Shown here one piece after another: positions 19,422 to 29,174 of a DNA stretch of 64,000 nucleotides. Under the pieces are notes generated by a model that made no database searches, was not told the origin of the DNA, and was given only the letters and a program-made list of their open reading frames with translations. How positions within the stretch are numbered: position 1 is the stretch's first letter; each line of letters opens with the position of its first letter. This DNA is from Pseudobdellovibrionaceae bacterium (GTDB lineage: Bacteria > Bdellovibrionota > Bdellovibrionia > Bdellovibrionales > UBA1609). A program made the position numbers and the translations under genes. The stretch spans positions 1-64,000 of the forward strand of contig JABJQG010000003.1 of the NCBI GenBank assembly GCA_018663505.1, read 5' to 3'.

Positions 19422-19783
19422 GCTGCATCCTTTACCATTTCAATTTTTCCAAAAAGAATATCTGGAGTAAATGGTTTTATTATATATTCACTGGCACCTA
19501 GTTCTATGGCTTTCTGAAAATATTCTTTTGAACTTTCCGTTGTCATCATAATCACGGGACATTGGTTATCACGAAGTGACGCATATTTTTCCAAAAAACC
19601 AGGTCCATCAAGAATCGGCATGTTCCAATCCAAAAGTATATAGTCATACTTCGCGCCTCCAGAAATTAAATCAATCCCTTCTTGTCCGTTTTCAGCATGG
19701 AATACTTCATATCCTTGTTCTACAAGCATCTGTTCTGTGAATGAACGTACGACCTTTGAATCATCTATAATTAAAATTTTCAT
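19418..19783 (-). CDS. single-domain response regulator (second CheY-like)
   Basis: A 121-residue receiver. The ATG at 19783 is chosen because GGAG lies six bases upstream; a start four codons earlier (19795) is possible. The acidic pair IIDDS, phosphoacceptor in ILLDWNMP, Thr in MMTTESS and Lys in IIKPF are all present. It differs from the distal cheY of the cluster, so the pathway has at least two free receivers. One may be a phosphate sink and the other the output. Confidence 0.9.
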   Translation of the reverse strand: MKILIIDDSKVVRSFTEQMLVEQGYEVFHAENGQEGIDLISGGAKYDYILLDWNMPILDGPGFLEKYASLRDNQCPVIMMTTESSKEYFQKAIELGASEYIIKPFTPDILFGKIEMVKDAA

Positions 19784-19795
19784 TAGTTTCTCCAT

Positions 19796-20785
19796 TTATA
19801 TAACTGACTTTTTAATATTTTTTAAAAATTGTCTATTTTCTAAAATTATTTGAAACTCCTTCTTCATCATTTCCCTTAAGCTCTCTTTACCCTGGCTTTT
19901 TAACATTTGATCTAAATCTGAATATTGATACATAATGAAATTAATAGACCTGTTTAAAAGTTTCATAGATTGGTGCTTCCTGGAGGCATTTCTTAAAACA
20001 GCATTCAGCCGTTCTTCATCTTGTATGGGTTTATCCATTAATGCATATGCACCAAAACTAAGGGCTTCAATACAAGTATCTTTATCTAAGTAGCCACTAA
20101 GAAAAACCACTGGCACATCTGGATCAATTTGTTGTATTTCTTCTATCATTTCAATACCCGTCATATTAGGCATTTTAATATCTGATAGAACCACATCGGG
20201 TTTTCTCGATTTCAAACTTTTTAATAAATCCATGGCATCAGTAAAAATCACAGTCTCAAACCCAAAGTCTTGAACTAATTCAGAAATTAGTTCTGCAAGA
20301 TCTGGCTCATCATCCACTACATAAACCAATCCTTGTTTATCAACATCAGGTTTAATCTGATTATCTAATTCTACTTGCTCATTAAGAGGATCAACATTTG
20401 CAACACTCTCCTTCTCAACTTTATCTACAACCTTTTCTTCTGCTAACGGATCATAAAACTTAAAATCCATCTGCTCTCCTAGTAGGACAATCTTAGCTGC
20501 ATCCATACCTTTTAAAAAATAATCTACCAAAATACTCGGAATATTTTTATACTGCTTTCGCTTCTCTAACAGCTCTTCTAAGTGGTGAAATATATTTTGA
20601 ACCTCTGTTTGCTCAAACATTCCTGCAGCACCTTTTAAACTATGAAATGCCCGAAAAACCGCTGGATAACATTCGTCAAAAACTTCGCTATTTTGATCAA
20701 TTTTTATTAGAGCGTCTTCAGCTTCATCTAGTGCCTCTTGCGCCTCTTCTCTAAATTCTTCTAATAGGGCTTCATCTTCAGTCAT
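19796..20785 (-). CDS. Hpt-REC phosphorelay protein
   Basis: An N-terminal Hpt domain with the histidine at about 48 (FRAFHSLKGAAGMF) is joined by an acidic linker to a receiver (about 150-270: VVDDEPDLAEL, phosphoacceptor in VVLSDIKMPN, Lys in LMDKPI). A helical tail follows. There is no kinase or DNA-binding domain, so it is a phosphate shuttle or sink between the two CheA hybrids and the free receivers. It lies between cheB and the second receiver gene with gaps of a few bases. Confidence 0.88.
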   Translation of the reverse strand: MTEDEALLEEFREEAQEALDEAEDALIKIDQNSEVFDECYPAVFRAFHSLKGAAGMFEQTEVQNIFHHLEELLEKRKQYKNIPSILVDYFLKGMDAAKIVLLGEQMDFKFYDPLAEEKVVDKVEKESVANVDPLNEQVELDNQIKPDVDKQGLVYVVDDEPDLAELISELVQDFGFETVIFTDAMDLLKSLKSRKPDVVLSDIKMPNMTGIEMIEEIQQIDPDVPVVFLSGYLDKDTCIEALSFGAYALMDKPIQDEERLNAVLRNASRKHQSMKLLNRSINFIMYQYSDLDQMLKSQGKESLREMMKKEFQIILENRQFLKNIKKSVI

Positions 20786-20787
20786 AA

Positions 20788-21858
20788 CTACCCAACCTTT
20801 CTACTCATAAACTGCATATTTACTTCATTAATCCATTGTGAAATTTGCTCGGGTGTTAAAATGCGATCTTGCAAAGACCGTTCATAAACAGCCCCTGGCA
20901 TCCCCCAAACTGTAGCACTTTGTTCATCCTGAATACCCACTTGTACATTATACTGTTTCATGGCCTCAACACCTCTATAACCATCTTCACCCATACCTGT
21001 GAGAATAAAAGCCATTGTACTTTCTTTATAAGTTTTTGCCATTGATTCAAATAGGTAATCCACTGCTGGACGCACAAAGTGTAGCTTTTCTTTTTGATTC
21101 ATTTTTAAAACATAGTTGTTATTAATACTTAATACCTCCATATGGAAATCACCAGGTGCAATGTAAGCTGTATTATTTTTTACAACTTCTCCATCTTCAC
21201 CTTCTTTCACTTCGTAAGATGATAACCCATCGAGCATTCCAGCTAACTGCTTTGTAAAAAGTTTTGGCATATGTTGAGCTATTAATATTGGAATAAAATT
21301 ATTTGCTGAAAAGCTTTTAAAAATAGTTTTTAGTGTTTCAGGACCTCCTGTGGAAGAACCAATGCCTATTGCTTTTGGGTACCTTAAAATATTCTGCTGA
21401 CTCTTTATTCTCCCAATAGTATTCATTGTTGAACTTAAATTAACCGGCGACTTTGATTTAAACTGAATAATTTTTGGTACTAACTCACTTTTTAACACTT
21501 TTATACTCTCATCAAAATCTGCTGCACCAATATTAGACTTAGTTAAAAAATCATCAGCACCGCTGGATAATGCATCAAAAGTTATATTCGCACCACGAAC
21601 ACTTACAGATGAAAAAATCAAAATACGAATATCTTTATTAAATTTACGTATTTCCTTAATTGTTGCCAAACCATCCATTACTGGCATCTCCAGATCCAAC
21701 GTTATTAGATCTGGAGAAAACTGTTTAATACGTTCAATTGCAATTTTACCATTTGGTGCAGAACCAACAACCTCAATGGACGGTTCGTTCTCCAGCGCCA
21801 TAGAAATAGCTTTACGATAAACAACTGAATCATCAACAACTAATACTTTAAACATCAT
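20788..21858 (-). CDS. cheB: protein-glutamate methylesterase CheB
   Basis: An N-terminal receiver (VVDDS, phosphoacceptor Asp in ITLDLEMPVMDG) regulates the C-terminal methylesterase, whose triad is visible: Ser in GIGSSTGGPETL, His in IAQHMP and Asp in TGMGEDGYRG. It removes methyl groups added by CheR and can deamidate receptor glutamines. The length of 356 residues is normal. It sits between the PAS receptor and the Hpt-REC protein. Confidence 0.95.
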   Translation of the reverse strand: MMFKVLVVDDSVVYRKAISMALENEPSIEVVGSAPNGKIAIERIKQFSPDLITLDLEMPVMDGLATIKEIRKFNKDIRILIFSSVSVRGANITFDALSSGADDFLTKSNIGAADFDESIKVLKSELVPKIIQFKSKSPVNLSSTMNTIGRIKSQQNILRYPKAIGIGSSTGGPETLKTIFKSFSANNFIPILIAQHMPKLFTKQLAGMLDGLSSYEVKEGEDGEVVKNNTAYIAPGDFHMEVLSINNNYVLKMNQKEKLHFVRPAVDYLFESMAKTYKESTMAFILTGMGEDGYRGVEAMKQYNVQVGIQDEQSATVWGMPGAVYERSLQDRILTPEQISQWINEVNMQFMSRKVG

Positions 21859-21869
21859 TTTTTCCCTAA

Positions 21870-23426
21870 TTAATTATTTAGCTTTTGTACTAAATCATTT
21901 AAGTTTGTAGCAATACCTTGTAAAACTTCTGCAGAACTTTTTATTTCACCAGAACTAATTTCTGTTCCTTTAGCCATATCAACTACTTTGCTTACATTAA
22001 CAGTAATTCCCTGAACTGCTGTTGCAGAATCAGAAACAATTCTTGTAACTTCATTTGTAGTTGCTGACTGTTCCTCTACGGCAGCTGCTATTGTATTTGA
22101 AATACCACTTAAGTTATCTATTGATGAAGAAATCTTAGCAATAGATTCAACAGCTCCGGTAGAATCCGCTTGAATACTTTCAATTTTTGATGTGATTTCT
22201 TCTGTGGCTTTTGCTGTTTCTTTAGCTAATTCCTTAACCTCATTCGCAACAACTGCAAAACCCTTACCTGCTTCACCAGCTCTTGCTGCTTCAATAGTTG
22301 CATTTAGAGCCAATAAATTAGTTTGTTGAGCTATGGAAGAGATTACCTTAATTACGTTTCCTACATCTGTACTGCTCTCACCAAGGTCAGAAATAATTTT
22401 GTTAGCAGCATGAGCTAGCTTAATTGACTCTGCTGTTTGAGACGAGGATTCATTAGTTTGCTTGGAAATTTCTTTTATGGAACTGACCATTTCTTCCATA
22501 TTTGTTGCCACTGTATTAATTCCAGAAGCTACTTCTTCAGAATTAGTTGCAGCAGTAGTGGACTGAGATGTAGTATCAACCGATGCTTCTGATAATGAAT
22601 CAGATAATAAACTGAGGCCCTGAGCCGAATCAACAAGCTTGCCACTTGTTTCCGTTAATGCTTCCATCAAAGCCACTTTTTCTGTAATCACCGACCATGT
22701 TACCATTGGCCCAATGTACTCTTGATTAGCATTAAACAAAGGGGATACTAACAAGTCTAATGTTTCACCACCTAAGGAAATCTTAGCATTTCTCGGTAAA
22801 TTAGTATGATCTGCAAGTATATCTCTTTGAAATTTAGGATTTTTATGAAATTTATCTATGGAAGAACCCACAATCTGATCCACTGGCATAGGTAAATGCT
22901 TTTGCAGTTCTCCTAAAACATCTCTGGATTTTTTATTCAAATAATTAATATTGTTATCTAAGTCTGTTGACATGATATTAACAGGACAAAACTCAATCAT
23001 TTGCCTCATTCTTACCTGCTCATCTTCTAAAACTTTTTTATCCGTTATATCAAACCAATTTACAATATATCCATTTACAGAATTATTTGATCTAACAACC
23101 TCAATGTTCAACTCCAGAATTCTACCAGCAAATGTAATTTCTGATTTCATGGGAAAATTTGATTCGTTTGATAACATTTTTCGTATAGCCGTTTTTTTAC
23201 TGCCATGAAAAGCATCTATATTTATTCCCATTATTTGATCAAGAGTCAGATCAAATTCTGATTTCACTGCATCAGCTAATCCCTTTAATGCTTCTTCAGC
23301 GTATTTATTCATAAATACTAAATTAAAATCTGTATCTGCATAAAATACATTAGTAGATATACAGTTCAACATTTGAAAATAATCTAATTTTTGTTCATTC
23401 TCTTCTTTTAAAGCTTCCACACCCAT
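21870..23426 (-). CDS. soluble methyl-accepting chemotaxis protein with two PAS domains
   Basis: Two tandem PAS-like domains (about residues 14-130 and 135-250; [20 protein letters not shown] and [20 protein letters not shown] are parallel openings) are followed by the receptor coiled coil. The hairpin tip that binds CheW/CheA ([35 protein letters not shown]) is canonical. There is no membrane helix, so the receptor is cytoplasmic and probably senses redox, light or a small ligand through the PAS pockets. Length is 518 residues. It is the only receptor in the cluster. Confidence 0.93.
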   Translation of the reverse strand: MGVEALKEENEQKLDYFQMLNCISTNVFYADTDFNLVFMNKYAEEALKGLADAVKSEFDLTLDQIMGINIDAFHGSKKTAIRKMLSNESNFPMKSEITFAGRILELNIEVVRSNNSVNGYIVNWFDITDKKVLEDEQVRMRQMIEFCPVNIMSTDLDNNINYLNKKSRDVLGELQKHLPMPVDQIVGSSIDKFHKNPKFQRDILADHTNLPRNAKISLGGETLDLLVSPLFNANQEYIGPMVTWSVITEKVALMEALTETSGKLVDSAQGLSLLSDSLSEASVDTTSQSTTAATNSEEVASGINTVATNMEEMVSSIKEISKQTNESSSQTAESIKLAHAANKIISDLGESSTDVGNVIKVISSIAQQTNLLALNATIEAARAGEAGKGFAVVANEVKELAKETAKATEEITSKIESIQADSTGAVESIAKISSSIDNLSGISNTIAAAVEEQSATTNEVTRIVSDSATAVQGITVNVSKVVDMAKGTEISSGEIKSSAEVLQGIATNLNDLVQKLNN

Positions 23427-23447
23427 TATTCTTCCCCTTATTATTTT

Positions 23448-23915
23448 TTAATTCTGTTGATCATTATTATTATTCATTAACCTGTTTATATCTAATATAA
23501 TTAATAGCCTGTCTTCGAGCTTGTAAACCCCGCTCACATACTGCGCTATTTTTCGACTAATTGTGTCCGGCGTTTGTTGAAAATCTTGTTTTTCTAAATC
23601 TTGTACATCACATATTTTATCTACCATAAATGAGATCAGTTGATCTTCATGACGTACAATAACGTTCATGTTTTCTTCAGTAGATTTTTCTTCTAAGCCA
23701 AAAAGAGTTCGTAAGGATAAACCTGTTACAATTTGTCCGCGTAAATTAATTAATCCCTTTACATAGTTGTCAGAAAGAGGAACCTTTGTTATTTTTTGCG
23801 GTTTAATTATTTCCTGTATGTTTAAAACAGAAATACCAAAGAAATCTTGACCAATTTTAAACTCACACACTTGTAATGTATCTGCTGATACATCTATGTT
23901 TTCTGCTGCACTCAT
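23448..23915 (-). CDS. cheW: CheW adaptor protein
   Basis: It couples receptors to CheA. The 155-residue sequence shows the CheW pattern: CEFKIGQDFFGISVLNIQEI, the arginine-bearing loop YVKGLINLRGQIVTGLSLR (matching the usual INLRG), and the C-terminal MVDKICDVQDL. It lies four bases after the large CheA gene. The two CheA hybrids carry their own CheW domains, so this is the free adaptor that completes the receptor array. Confidence 0.94.
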   Translation of the reverse strand: MSAAENIDVSADTLQVCEFKIGQDFFGISVLNIQEIIKPQKITKVPLSDNYVKGLINLRGQIVTGLSLRTLFGLEEKSTEENMNVIVRHEDQLISFMVDKICDVQDLEKQDFQQTPDTISRKIAQYVSGVYKLEDRLLIILDINRLMNNNNDQQN

Positions 23916-23918
23916 AGT

Positions 23919-26663
23919 TTACCCTGCCTTTTGCAATACACTATTGATTGCTGATATAATGTCTTCTTTCTTAAATTTCTCTAAATAATATTTAAATCCA
24001 CTGTCCTTTCCACGTTGAATATCTTTATCAGAAAACTTAGTGGTCACGGCAATCATTGGGATATGTTTTGTAGCTTCTGTATTTTTAATCTCACATGCCA
24101 TATCAAAACCATTCATATTAGGCATTTCAATATCTGAAACTACTACATCAATTGCTGAATTTTCTTTAAGTTTCAAAAGCCCATCTTGGCCATCAATGGC
24201 TTCAATGACTGTAAAACCATTATCTTTAAGTAGTTCAACTCCCATTTTTCTAAACATAGGGCTATCCTCAACAACTAAAATGCTCTCTTTTCTTTTCTCA
24301 CTTACAATATCTTTTTGGTTTTGCTTAGTAAATTCCTGGCTATCAATCATCGAATATATATCTAATACAGTAACTGCTCTTTTATTATGAAAGAATGATC
24401 CTAGAATATTATTCTGGTCTACTACAGAGCTATCTACATTTGTTTCTAACTCTAAAATATCAAGAATGTTTTCAACAACAAAGCCATATAATTTCTTATG
24501 TAAGTTAACCACAAAAACATTATAGACCTTATTTTTTCGAAGTTCTTTCTCCTTCATATTTATTTGTTCATCTGTAAATATAAGAGGCATAATACCCCCT
24601 CTATAATGTACTACTTTTTGTGACCCAATCATCTCAACCTGAGTTGAGTCGAATTCTTCTAACCGATTCACCAACACTAGTGGGATAGCATATATAGATT
24701 CAGAATGTCTTTCTAAATTAAATAGTAAAAAAGACTGTGTATCGGTTAAAGCATTTTTAGAATCATTTAGATCTACATCTTCTTTATTTGTTCCAGACTG
24801 TAGTTGACTAGCTTGTGCTACCCCTAAAATATCAAGGATCAATGCTACAGAACCATCGCCCATTATTGTAGCTCCAGCAAAAACACTTTCTTTTTTATTG
24901 TGAAACCCTATGGACTTCACAACAATTTCTTGTGTGTCTAGAATGTCATCAACATGTATACCGTAAACACGCCCTTCAGTGTTTACAATAACAATATTTT
25001 TACACGCGAAATTGTCTTCTTGAACTTCTTCTAAAGTTTCATTTTCCTGTCCTAATTGAAGTAAATCATTTAAACGAATTATAGGTATCAATTCACTTCT
25101 TAAACGTAAAAATTCAGAGTCACATGCATATTCAATTGATTGTTTAGATGAATCATCAATTCTAACAAGCTCAAGTATACTATTTTGAGGAATTGCAAAA
25201 AATTCCTCTTGACCCTTTACAATTAGAGCAGGAATTATTGCTAATGTTAGTGGAATTTTAAGTGTTAAAGTTGTGCCCACCCCTGCCACAGAGTCTATAT
25301 CAACATGTCCACCAATTTTCTCCACATTGTTCTTAACAACATCCATTCCAACACCACGCCCTGAAATACTTGTAACTTTTTCTGCTGTAGATAAGCCTGG
25401 ATGAAATATTAATTTTTGAAGTTGTTTGTTGGTCATGTTACTTAACTCTTCACTACTACAAACACCACTGCTTAGAGCTTTAGCCTTAATCTTATCAAGA
25501 GATAAGCCTTTTCCATTATCTTTTATCTCAATAACAACCTGTCCACTTTCGTGATAGGCCTTAACCTCAAGTAAACCAAGTTCTTTTTTACCCGCCTTTA
25601 CCCTATCTTCAGGGAGCTCAATGCCGTGATCTACAGAGTTTCTTATTATGTGAGTCATTGGATCTTTAATTGCTTCTAATAAAGTTTTATCAAGCTCTGT
25701 TTCTTTTCCATAAATTCTTAATTCCACTTTTTTATTATTCTGCTTAGCAATATCTCTCACCAATCGCTCAAATTTATTTAGAACCATTCCAACAGGCTGC
25801 ATTCTAGTGGTCATAATATCAGATTGTAGTTCTGTTGTAATAATGTCTAATTGTGATGCTAAACGAATTAAATCTTGATCATCATTTTCTGTGGCAAATT
25901 GTAAAATTTGATTTCTGTTTAATACAAGTTCTCCGGCTACATTCATAATTTTGTCTAATAAACTTACATTTACCCTTACCACACTATCTAAAACCTTAGA
26001 ACCGGCATTTTTTTTCTTGGTAATATTGTCTGTCACTTTTCCTTCATCCAAATCAATCAAAACTTCAGGTTCTACAAGATCTACTGAAACAGCTTCCTTA
26101 ACTTCAGGCTCTACTGCTTTTTCTACTGCAAGATTTACCTCAGGTAAAACGACCTCTTTTTCAAATTCCACAACTGGTGCCGTGTCGCTATTTACAACCT
26201 CTTCCATACTTAAGTCTGTTTTCGACAATTTTTCAGATAAAACTAAGTCACTACTTAATGTAAACCCAAATTTTTCACTTAATGTTTCCATCTGTTTAAT
26301 TGCAGATTCTACATCACCTTCAGGTTCTTTAGATGTACTTTCAATGGTACTGAGATAGCTTTGGATTAAGTCAGTACCTTCCAAAAGAATATCTACTTTA
26401 TTAGAAGTGAGTTTTTCTCCATCATCTCTAATAGCTCCAAGCAAATTTTCTAAAATATGTGTTATTTTTTCTAATTTAGAGTACTGAAAAAAACAAGAGC
26501 TACCTTTGATTGTGTGCATTGCTCTATAAATTTCATTTACAAGGTCTTCATTATTTGGGTCTTTCTCTAACACAGTAAGGGACTGTATGATTGTTGTTAT
26601 ACCTTCGTTAGACTCAACTAAAAAGTCTTTAACTATTTGGGACAGTTCATCTTCTTTGCTCAT
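23919..26663 (-). CDS. cheA: CheA-type hybrid kinase with C-terminal receiver (Hpt-kinase-CheW-CheW-REC)
   Basis: Domain order over 914 residues: Hpt with His 50 (YRAMHTIKGSSCFF); an acidic linker (about 125-215) without a clear P2; dimerisation helices; HATPase (IIRNSVDHGIELPED, DNGKGLSLDKI, SISGRGVGMDVV); a first CheW-like domain; a second CheW-like region; and a C-terminal receiver from about 795 (VVEDSPMFRKM, phosphoacceptor in VVSDIEMPNMNG). The expected switch Thr and conserved Lys are less clear in the receiver (VTTKF, YLEKF). It is the promoter-proximal gene of the cluster. Confidence 0.92.
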   Translation of the reverse strand: MSKEDELSQIVKDFLVESNEGITTIIQSLTVLEKDPNNEDLVNEIYRAMHTIKGSSCFFQYSKLEKITHILENLLGAIRDDGEKLTSNKVDILLEGTDLIQSYLSTIESTSKEPEGDVESAIKQMETLSEKFGFTLSSDLVLSEKLSKTDLSMEEVVNSDTAPVVEFEKEVVLPEVNLAVEKAVEPEVKEAVSVDLVEPEVLIDLDEGKVTDNITKKKNAGSKVLDSVVRVNVSLLDKIMNVAGELVLNRNQILQFATENDDQDLIRLASQLDIITTELQSDIMTTRMQPVGMVLNKFERLVRDIAKQNNKKVELRIYGKETELDKTLLEAIKDPMTHIIRNSVDHGIELPEDRVKAGKKELGLLEVKAYHESGQVVIEIKDNGKGLSLDKIKAKALSSGVCSSEELSNMTNKQLQKLIFHPGLSTAEKVTSISGRGVGMDVVKNNVEKIGGHVDIDSVAGVGTTLTLKIPLTLAIIPALIVKGQEEFFAIPQNSILELVRIDDSSKQSIEYACDSEFLRLRSELIPIIRLNDLLQLGQENETLEEVQEDNFACKNIVIVNTEGRVYGIHVDDILDTQEIVVKSIGFHNKKESVFAGATIMGDGSVALILDILGVAQASQLQSGTNKEDVDLNDSKNALTDTQSFLLFNLERHSESIYAIPLVLVNRLEEFDSTQVEMIGSQKVVHYRGGIMPLIFTDEQINMKEKELRKNKVYNVFVVNLHKKLYGFVVENILDILELETNVDSSVVDQNNILGSFFHNKRAVTVLDIYSMIDSQEFTKQNQKDIVSEKRKESILVVEDSPMFRKMGVELLKDNGFTVIEAIDGQDGLLKLKENSAIDVVVSDIEMPNMNGFDMACEIKNTEATKHIPMIAVTTKFSDKDIQRGKDSGFKYYLEKFKKEDIISAINSVLQKAG

Positions 26664-26848
26664 AAGTTCACGATTCCTTTTAAAATATAGCTACACTAGC
26701 TTAACAATATTTTCGGCAAACCTGTGGGATATCTGAACGTTTTCATTTAAACATGTTCAAAAGTCCATGTGCTGTCTACCACGTTATTGCAATTACATAG
26801 ATAATTATAATCAACCTCAACTTTCGTCACACTAATAGTGCCAGTAGC

Positions 26849-26877
26849 TTGTTTTTAGAATTAGGATTTAGGATAAT
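26849..26877 (+). promoter_or_regulatory. candidate sigma-70-type promoter in the divergent gap
   Basis: TTGTTT (26849-26854) and GATAAT (26872-26877) are separated by 17 bases, ahead of the STAS-like/cheX/HD operon. The 253-base gap between the two divergent operons should also hold the cheA promoter on the minus strand, but I could not single one out. Confidence 0.35.
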
Positions 26878-26916
26878 TATAGTACGTAATATTTTTAACC
26901 AACAAAGGGATTATTT

Positions 26917-27270
26917 TTGGAATTTAAAAATGAAAAAAAGGGAAATATTCTAGTGATCACCATGCCGCCTTTGCATCAAGATGACTCTTTAAAAAAATTT
27001 ATTTCCAGTTCAAAGCAATGGCTACTTGATGACTGTGATTTATATCTCTTTAATTTTGAAGGCACCTCTTCCTTAGACCAAGAAATATCAAGAGAATTTA
27101 GCCTTTTTAGAAATAAAATTCTAAAAAATTCAAAAGAACTATACTCTATTAATGTATCAGCTATATTAGAAAATGAATTTAAACAAAAAGCTATTGTGGA
27201 CATATTTAAGCCCGTAAAAGACTTAAACCAAGTGATACAAAGAGCAAACCACTTAAAGAGCAAAGGATAA
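26917..27270 (+). CDS. small STAS-like protein, TTG start
   Basis: A 117-residue protein beginning at TTG 26917, with the ribosome-binding site AAAGGGA (26904-26910) correctly spaced. The pattern NILVITMPPL, then a helix, then DLYLFNFEGTSSLDQ and a last strand SINVSAILENE suggests a STAS/anti-sigma-antagonist-like alpha-beta fold. The phosphorylatable serine motif (DSSG type) is not convincing: the loop reads GTSSLDQ. It is four bases from cheX, so they are probably co-expressed. The assignment to STAS is tentative. Confidence 0.55.
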   Translation: MEFKNEKKGNILVITMPPLHQDDSLKKFISSSKQWLLDDCDLYLFNFEGTSSLDQEISREFSLFRNKILKNSKELYSINVSAILENEFKQKAIVDIFKPVKDLNQVIQRANHLKSKG

Positions 27271-27273
27271 AGC

Positions 27274-27774
27274 ATGCCAGAAAATAAAGTTCCAAAAATT
27301 GACCCTGAATTTCTAAACCCATTTATTGCAGCAACAAAGATGACCTTGGAAACTCAAGCAAACACTGCTCTTACACCAGAAAAAGCCTATGTTAAAAAGG
27401 ATAAAACCTTAGAGTCTACTACTGAAATTGCAGGAATTATTAACCTTACCTGCGAACAATTTCAAGGAAGCATCGCTCTTTGTTTTCCAGCTAAAGTATT
27501 CCTAAAAATCTATGAAAACATGGTTGACGAGGTTATCGATACAATCGATGAAGATGTTGCCGATTGTGCTGGAGAATTATTAAATATTATTTTTGGCAAT
27601 GCAAAAACCACACTTATGGCTAAAGGCTACAAACTAGAAAGAGCTATTCCTACTGTTCTAATCGGTGAAAAGCTACAAGTTCAGTTTCGAAGCCCTTATC
27701 CGGCAATTGTATTACCATTTAGAACAGAAGCAGGAAGTTTTGACGTTGAAATCCTAGTGGAACACGGAGACTAA
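27274..27774 (+). CDS. cheX: CheX-family chemotaxis phosphatase
   Basis: The 166-residue protein shows the CheX/CheC core: two strands (IAGIINLTCEQFQGSIALCF) and the phosphatase helix DCAGELLNIIFGNAKTTL, with the Glu and Asn of the E-x-x-N active site. CheX dephosphorylates CheY-P. Its place directly across the divergent gap from two CheA hybrids and their free receivers suggests it ends their signal. It is preceded by the STAS-like gene and followed at eight bases by the HD-domain protein. Confidence 0.85.
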   Translation: MPENKVPKIDPEFLNPFIAATKMTLETQANTALTPEKAYVKKDKTLESTTEIAGIINLTCEQFQGSIALCFPAKVFLKIYENMVDEVIDTIDEDVADCAGELLNIIFGNAKTTLMAKGYKLERAIPTVLIGEKLQVQFRSPYPAIVLPFRTEAGSFDVEILVEHGD

Positions 27775-27782
27775 AACAGATT

Positions 27783-29132
27783 ATGTCTGAATCAACAAAC
27801 AATATGACTATTCTTGGCTTAGCTCTTTCTGAAGAGGTCCATGCTTTGTTAAAATCTATCTGTTCTAACTGTGAATTTAAACTTATAACCAATGAAGAAC
27901 AGTTCGAAGAAGAATTTGACGATTTTGACGACAGTCATTTTGCTGTTGTTGTTTGCTCTACTCAAATGGGAAACTCATTTGCATATGAAGCAGCACAAAT
28001 TTTAAGAAATCAATGCCCTAGAACGCCCTCATTTTTCATCACATTCAATCGCGAAAGTTATGAACCCAAAATTTTAGAAAAAAATGGATATTCTGATACA
28101 TTTCTACTGCCACTGGATAAAGATATGGTATCTAAGGCTCTTATTGAATGCCTCAGCCCCGAAGCTCTTTCTGCAAGAAGTTTTAGGAGCGTAAAAGTAA
28201 TGGATTTAAAACCCGATACCTCTTTAAGTTTTGATACATTTGTTTTTCTTCCGCTTAATCAAAAATACGTAAAGCTATCCAATAAAGACCAGTCTCTTAG
28301 TGAAAAAAAATTTCAAAAACTACAAGACCAAAATGCAAACGATCTTTTTATCGAACAAAAAGACATGGGTGCGTTTTATGACTACACTGCTGAAAACTTA
28401 AAAGACCTTGCACAGGGTACTGGACCACTCAGTGAAACTGAGCGAGAGGAAAAATTACAAGGAGCCGTAAGAGGTTTATTTAACGACATCTTTGATAAAT
28501 CTACAAAATCTGACTTTGAGACTGGTAAAGAGATGCTTTCAAATTGCCAAAATATTGTTTCTACTTATATTACTGGTGACTCGGGAAGTAATTGGTATAA
28601 TCAACTCATTCATACTATTGGTGGATCTGGCGGCGGCTACAGCCACTCATCAAACGTATCTACATATGCGGCCATGTTTGCCATGGGTCTAGGACACGAA
28701 GCTCCTGAGGATCTAGCAATGAGTGGTTTTTTACATGATATTTCCCTCGCCGACTTCCCTGAAGAGTATTTAAACAAACCAGATAGCGAGTGGCCAGAGG
28801 ACTTGCTTAAAAAATACCATCAGCACCCTCTAGATTCTGTAAACTTAGTGAAGTCACGAAAAATGATTCTTACTGAGAACGTAGAAAAGGCAATTCTACA
28901 ACACCATGAAATGTTTTCAGGAAAAGGTTTTCCTAAAGCCATGCCAGGAATGAAAATAAGTGAAGATGCTCAAATCCTATCTTTTGCGGATCAGTTTGAT
29001 GAACTAACCACTAAAAGCATCGGAAATAAAGCCTTTACACCCACTGAAGCTTGCGATGAAATTGAAAAAAATGGCTCCATATCACCTGTATTGCTGCGAC
29101 GCATTAAAAAGTTACTTATTAATCCTCAGTAA
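27783..29132 (+). CDS. degenerate receiver plus HD-GYP-like domain protein
   Basis: The first 120 residues have receiver-like alternation, but the phosphoacceptor position reads VVVCSTQMG with no Asp. A linker (about 130-270) leads to an HD-GYP-like domain: LHDIS in place of HDIG, HPLDS, QHHEMFSGKGFP in place of HHE..DGxGYP, and the terminal Asp motif SFADQFDEL. Most metal ligands are kept, so phosphodiesterase activity on c-di-GMP is possible. The GFP and HDIS changes leave it open. It follows cheX by eight bases and probably acts in the same pathway. Confidence 0.8.
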   Translation: MSESTNNMTILGLALSEEVHALLKSICSNCEFKLITNEEQFEEEFDDFDDSHFAVVVCSTQMGNSFAYEAAQILRNQCPRTPSFFITFNRESYEPKILEKNGYSDTFLLPLDKDMVSKALIECLSPEALSARSFRSVKVMDLKPDTSLSFDTFVFLPLNQKYVKLSNKDQSLSEKKFQKLQDQNANDLFIEQKDMGAFYDYTAENLKDLAQGTGPLSETEREEKLQGAVRGLFNDIFDKSTKSDFETGKEMLSNCQNIVSTYITGDSGSNWYNQLIHTIGGSGGGYSHSSNVSTYAAMFAMGLGHEAPEDLAMSGFLHDISLADFPEEYLNKPDSEWPEDLLKKYHQHPLDSVNLVKSRKMILTENVEKAILQHHEMFSGKGFPKAMPGMKISEDAQILSFADQFDELTTKSIGNKAFTPTEACDEIEKNGSISPVLLRRIKKLLINPQ

Positions 29133-29174
29133 CATCTTGACCTAAAGGATCCATAGAAGATACTTCTAGCATCT

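Noticed and set aside
26917-27270. Minus-strand frame of 99 codons opposite the STAS-like gene
   Set aside because: The plus-strand frame has a strong ribosome-binding site and is coupled to cheX, while the minus-strand frame is a shadow.
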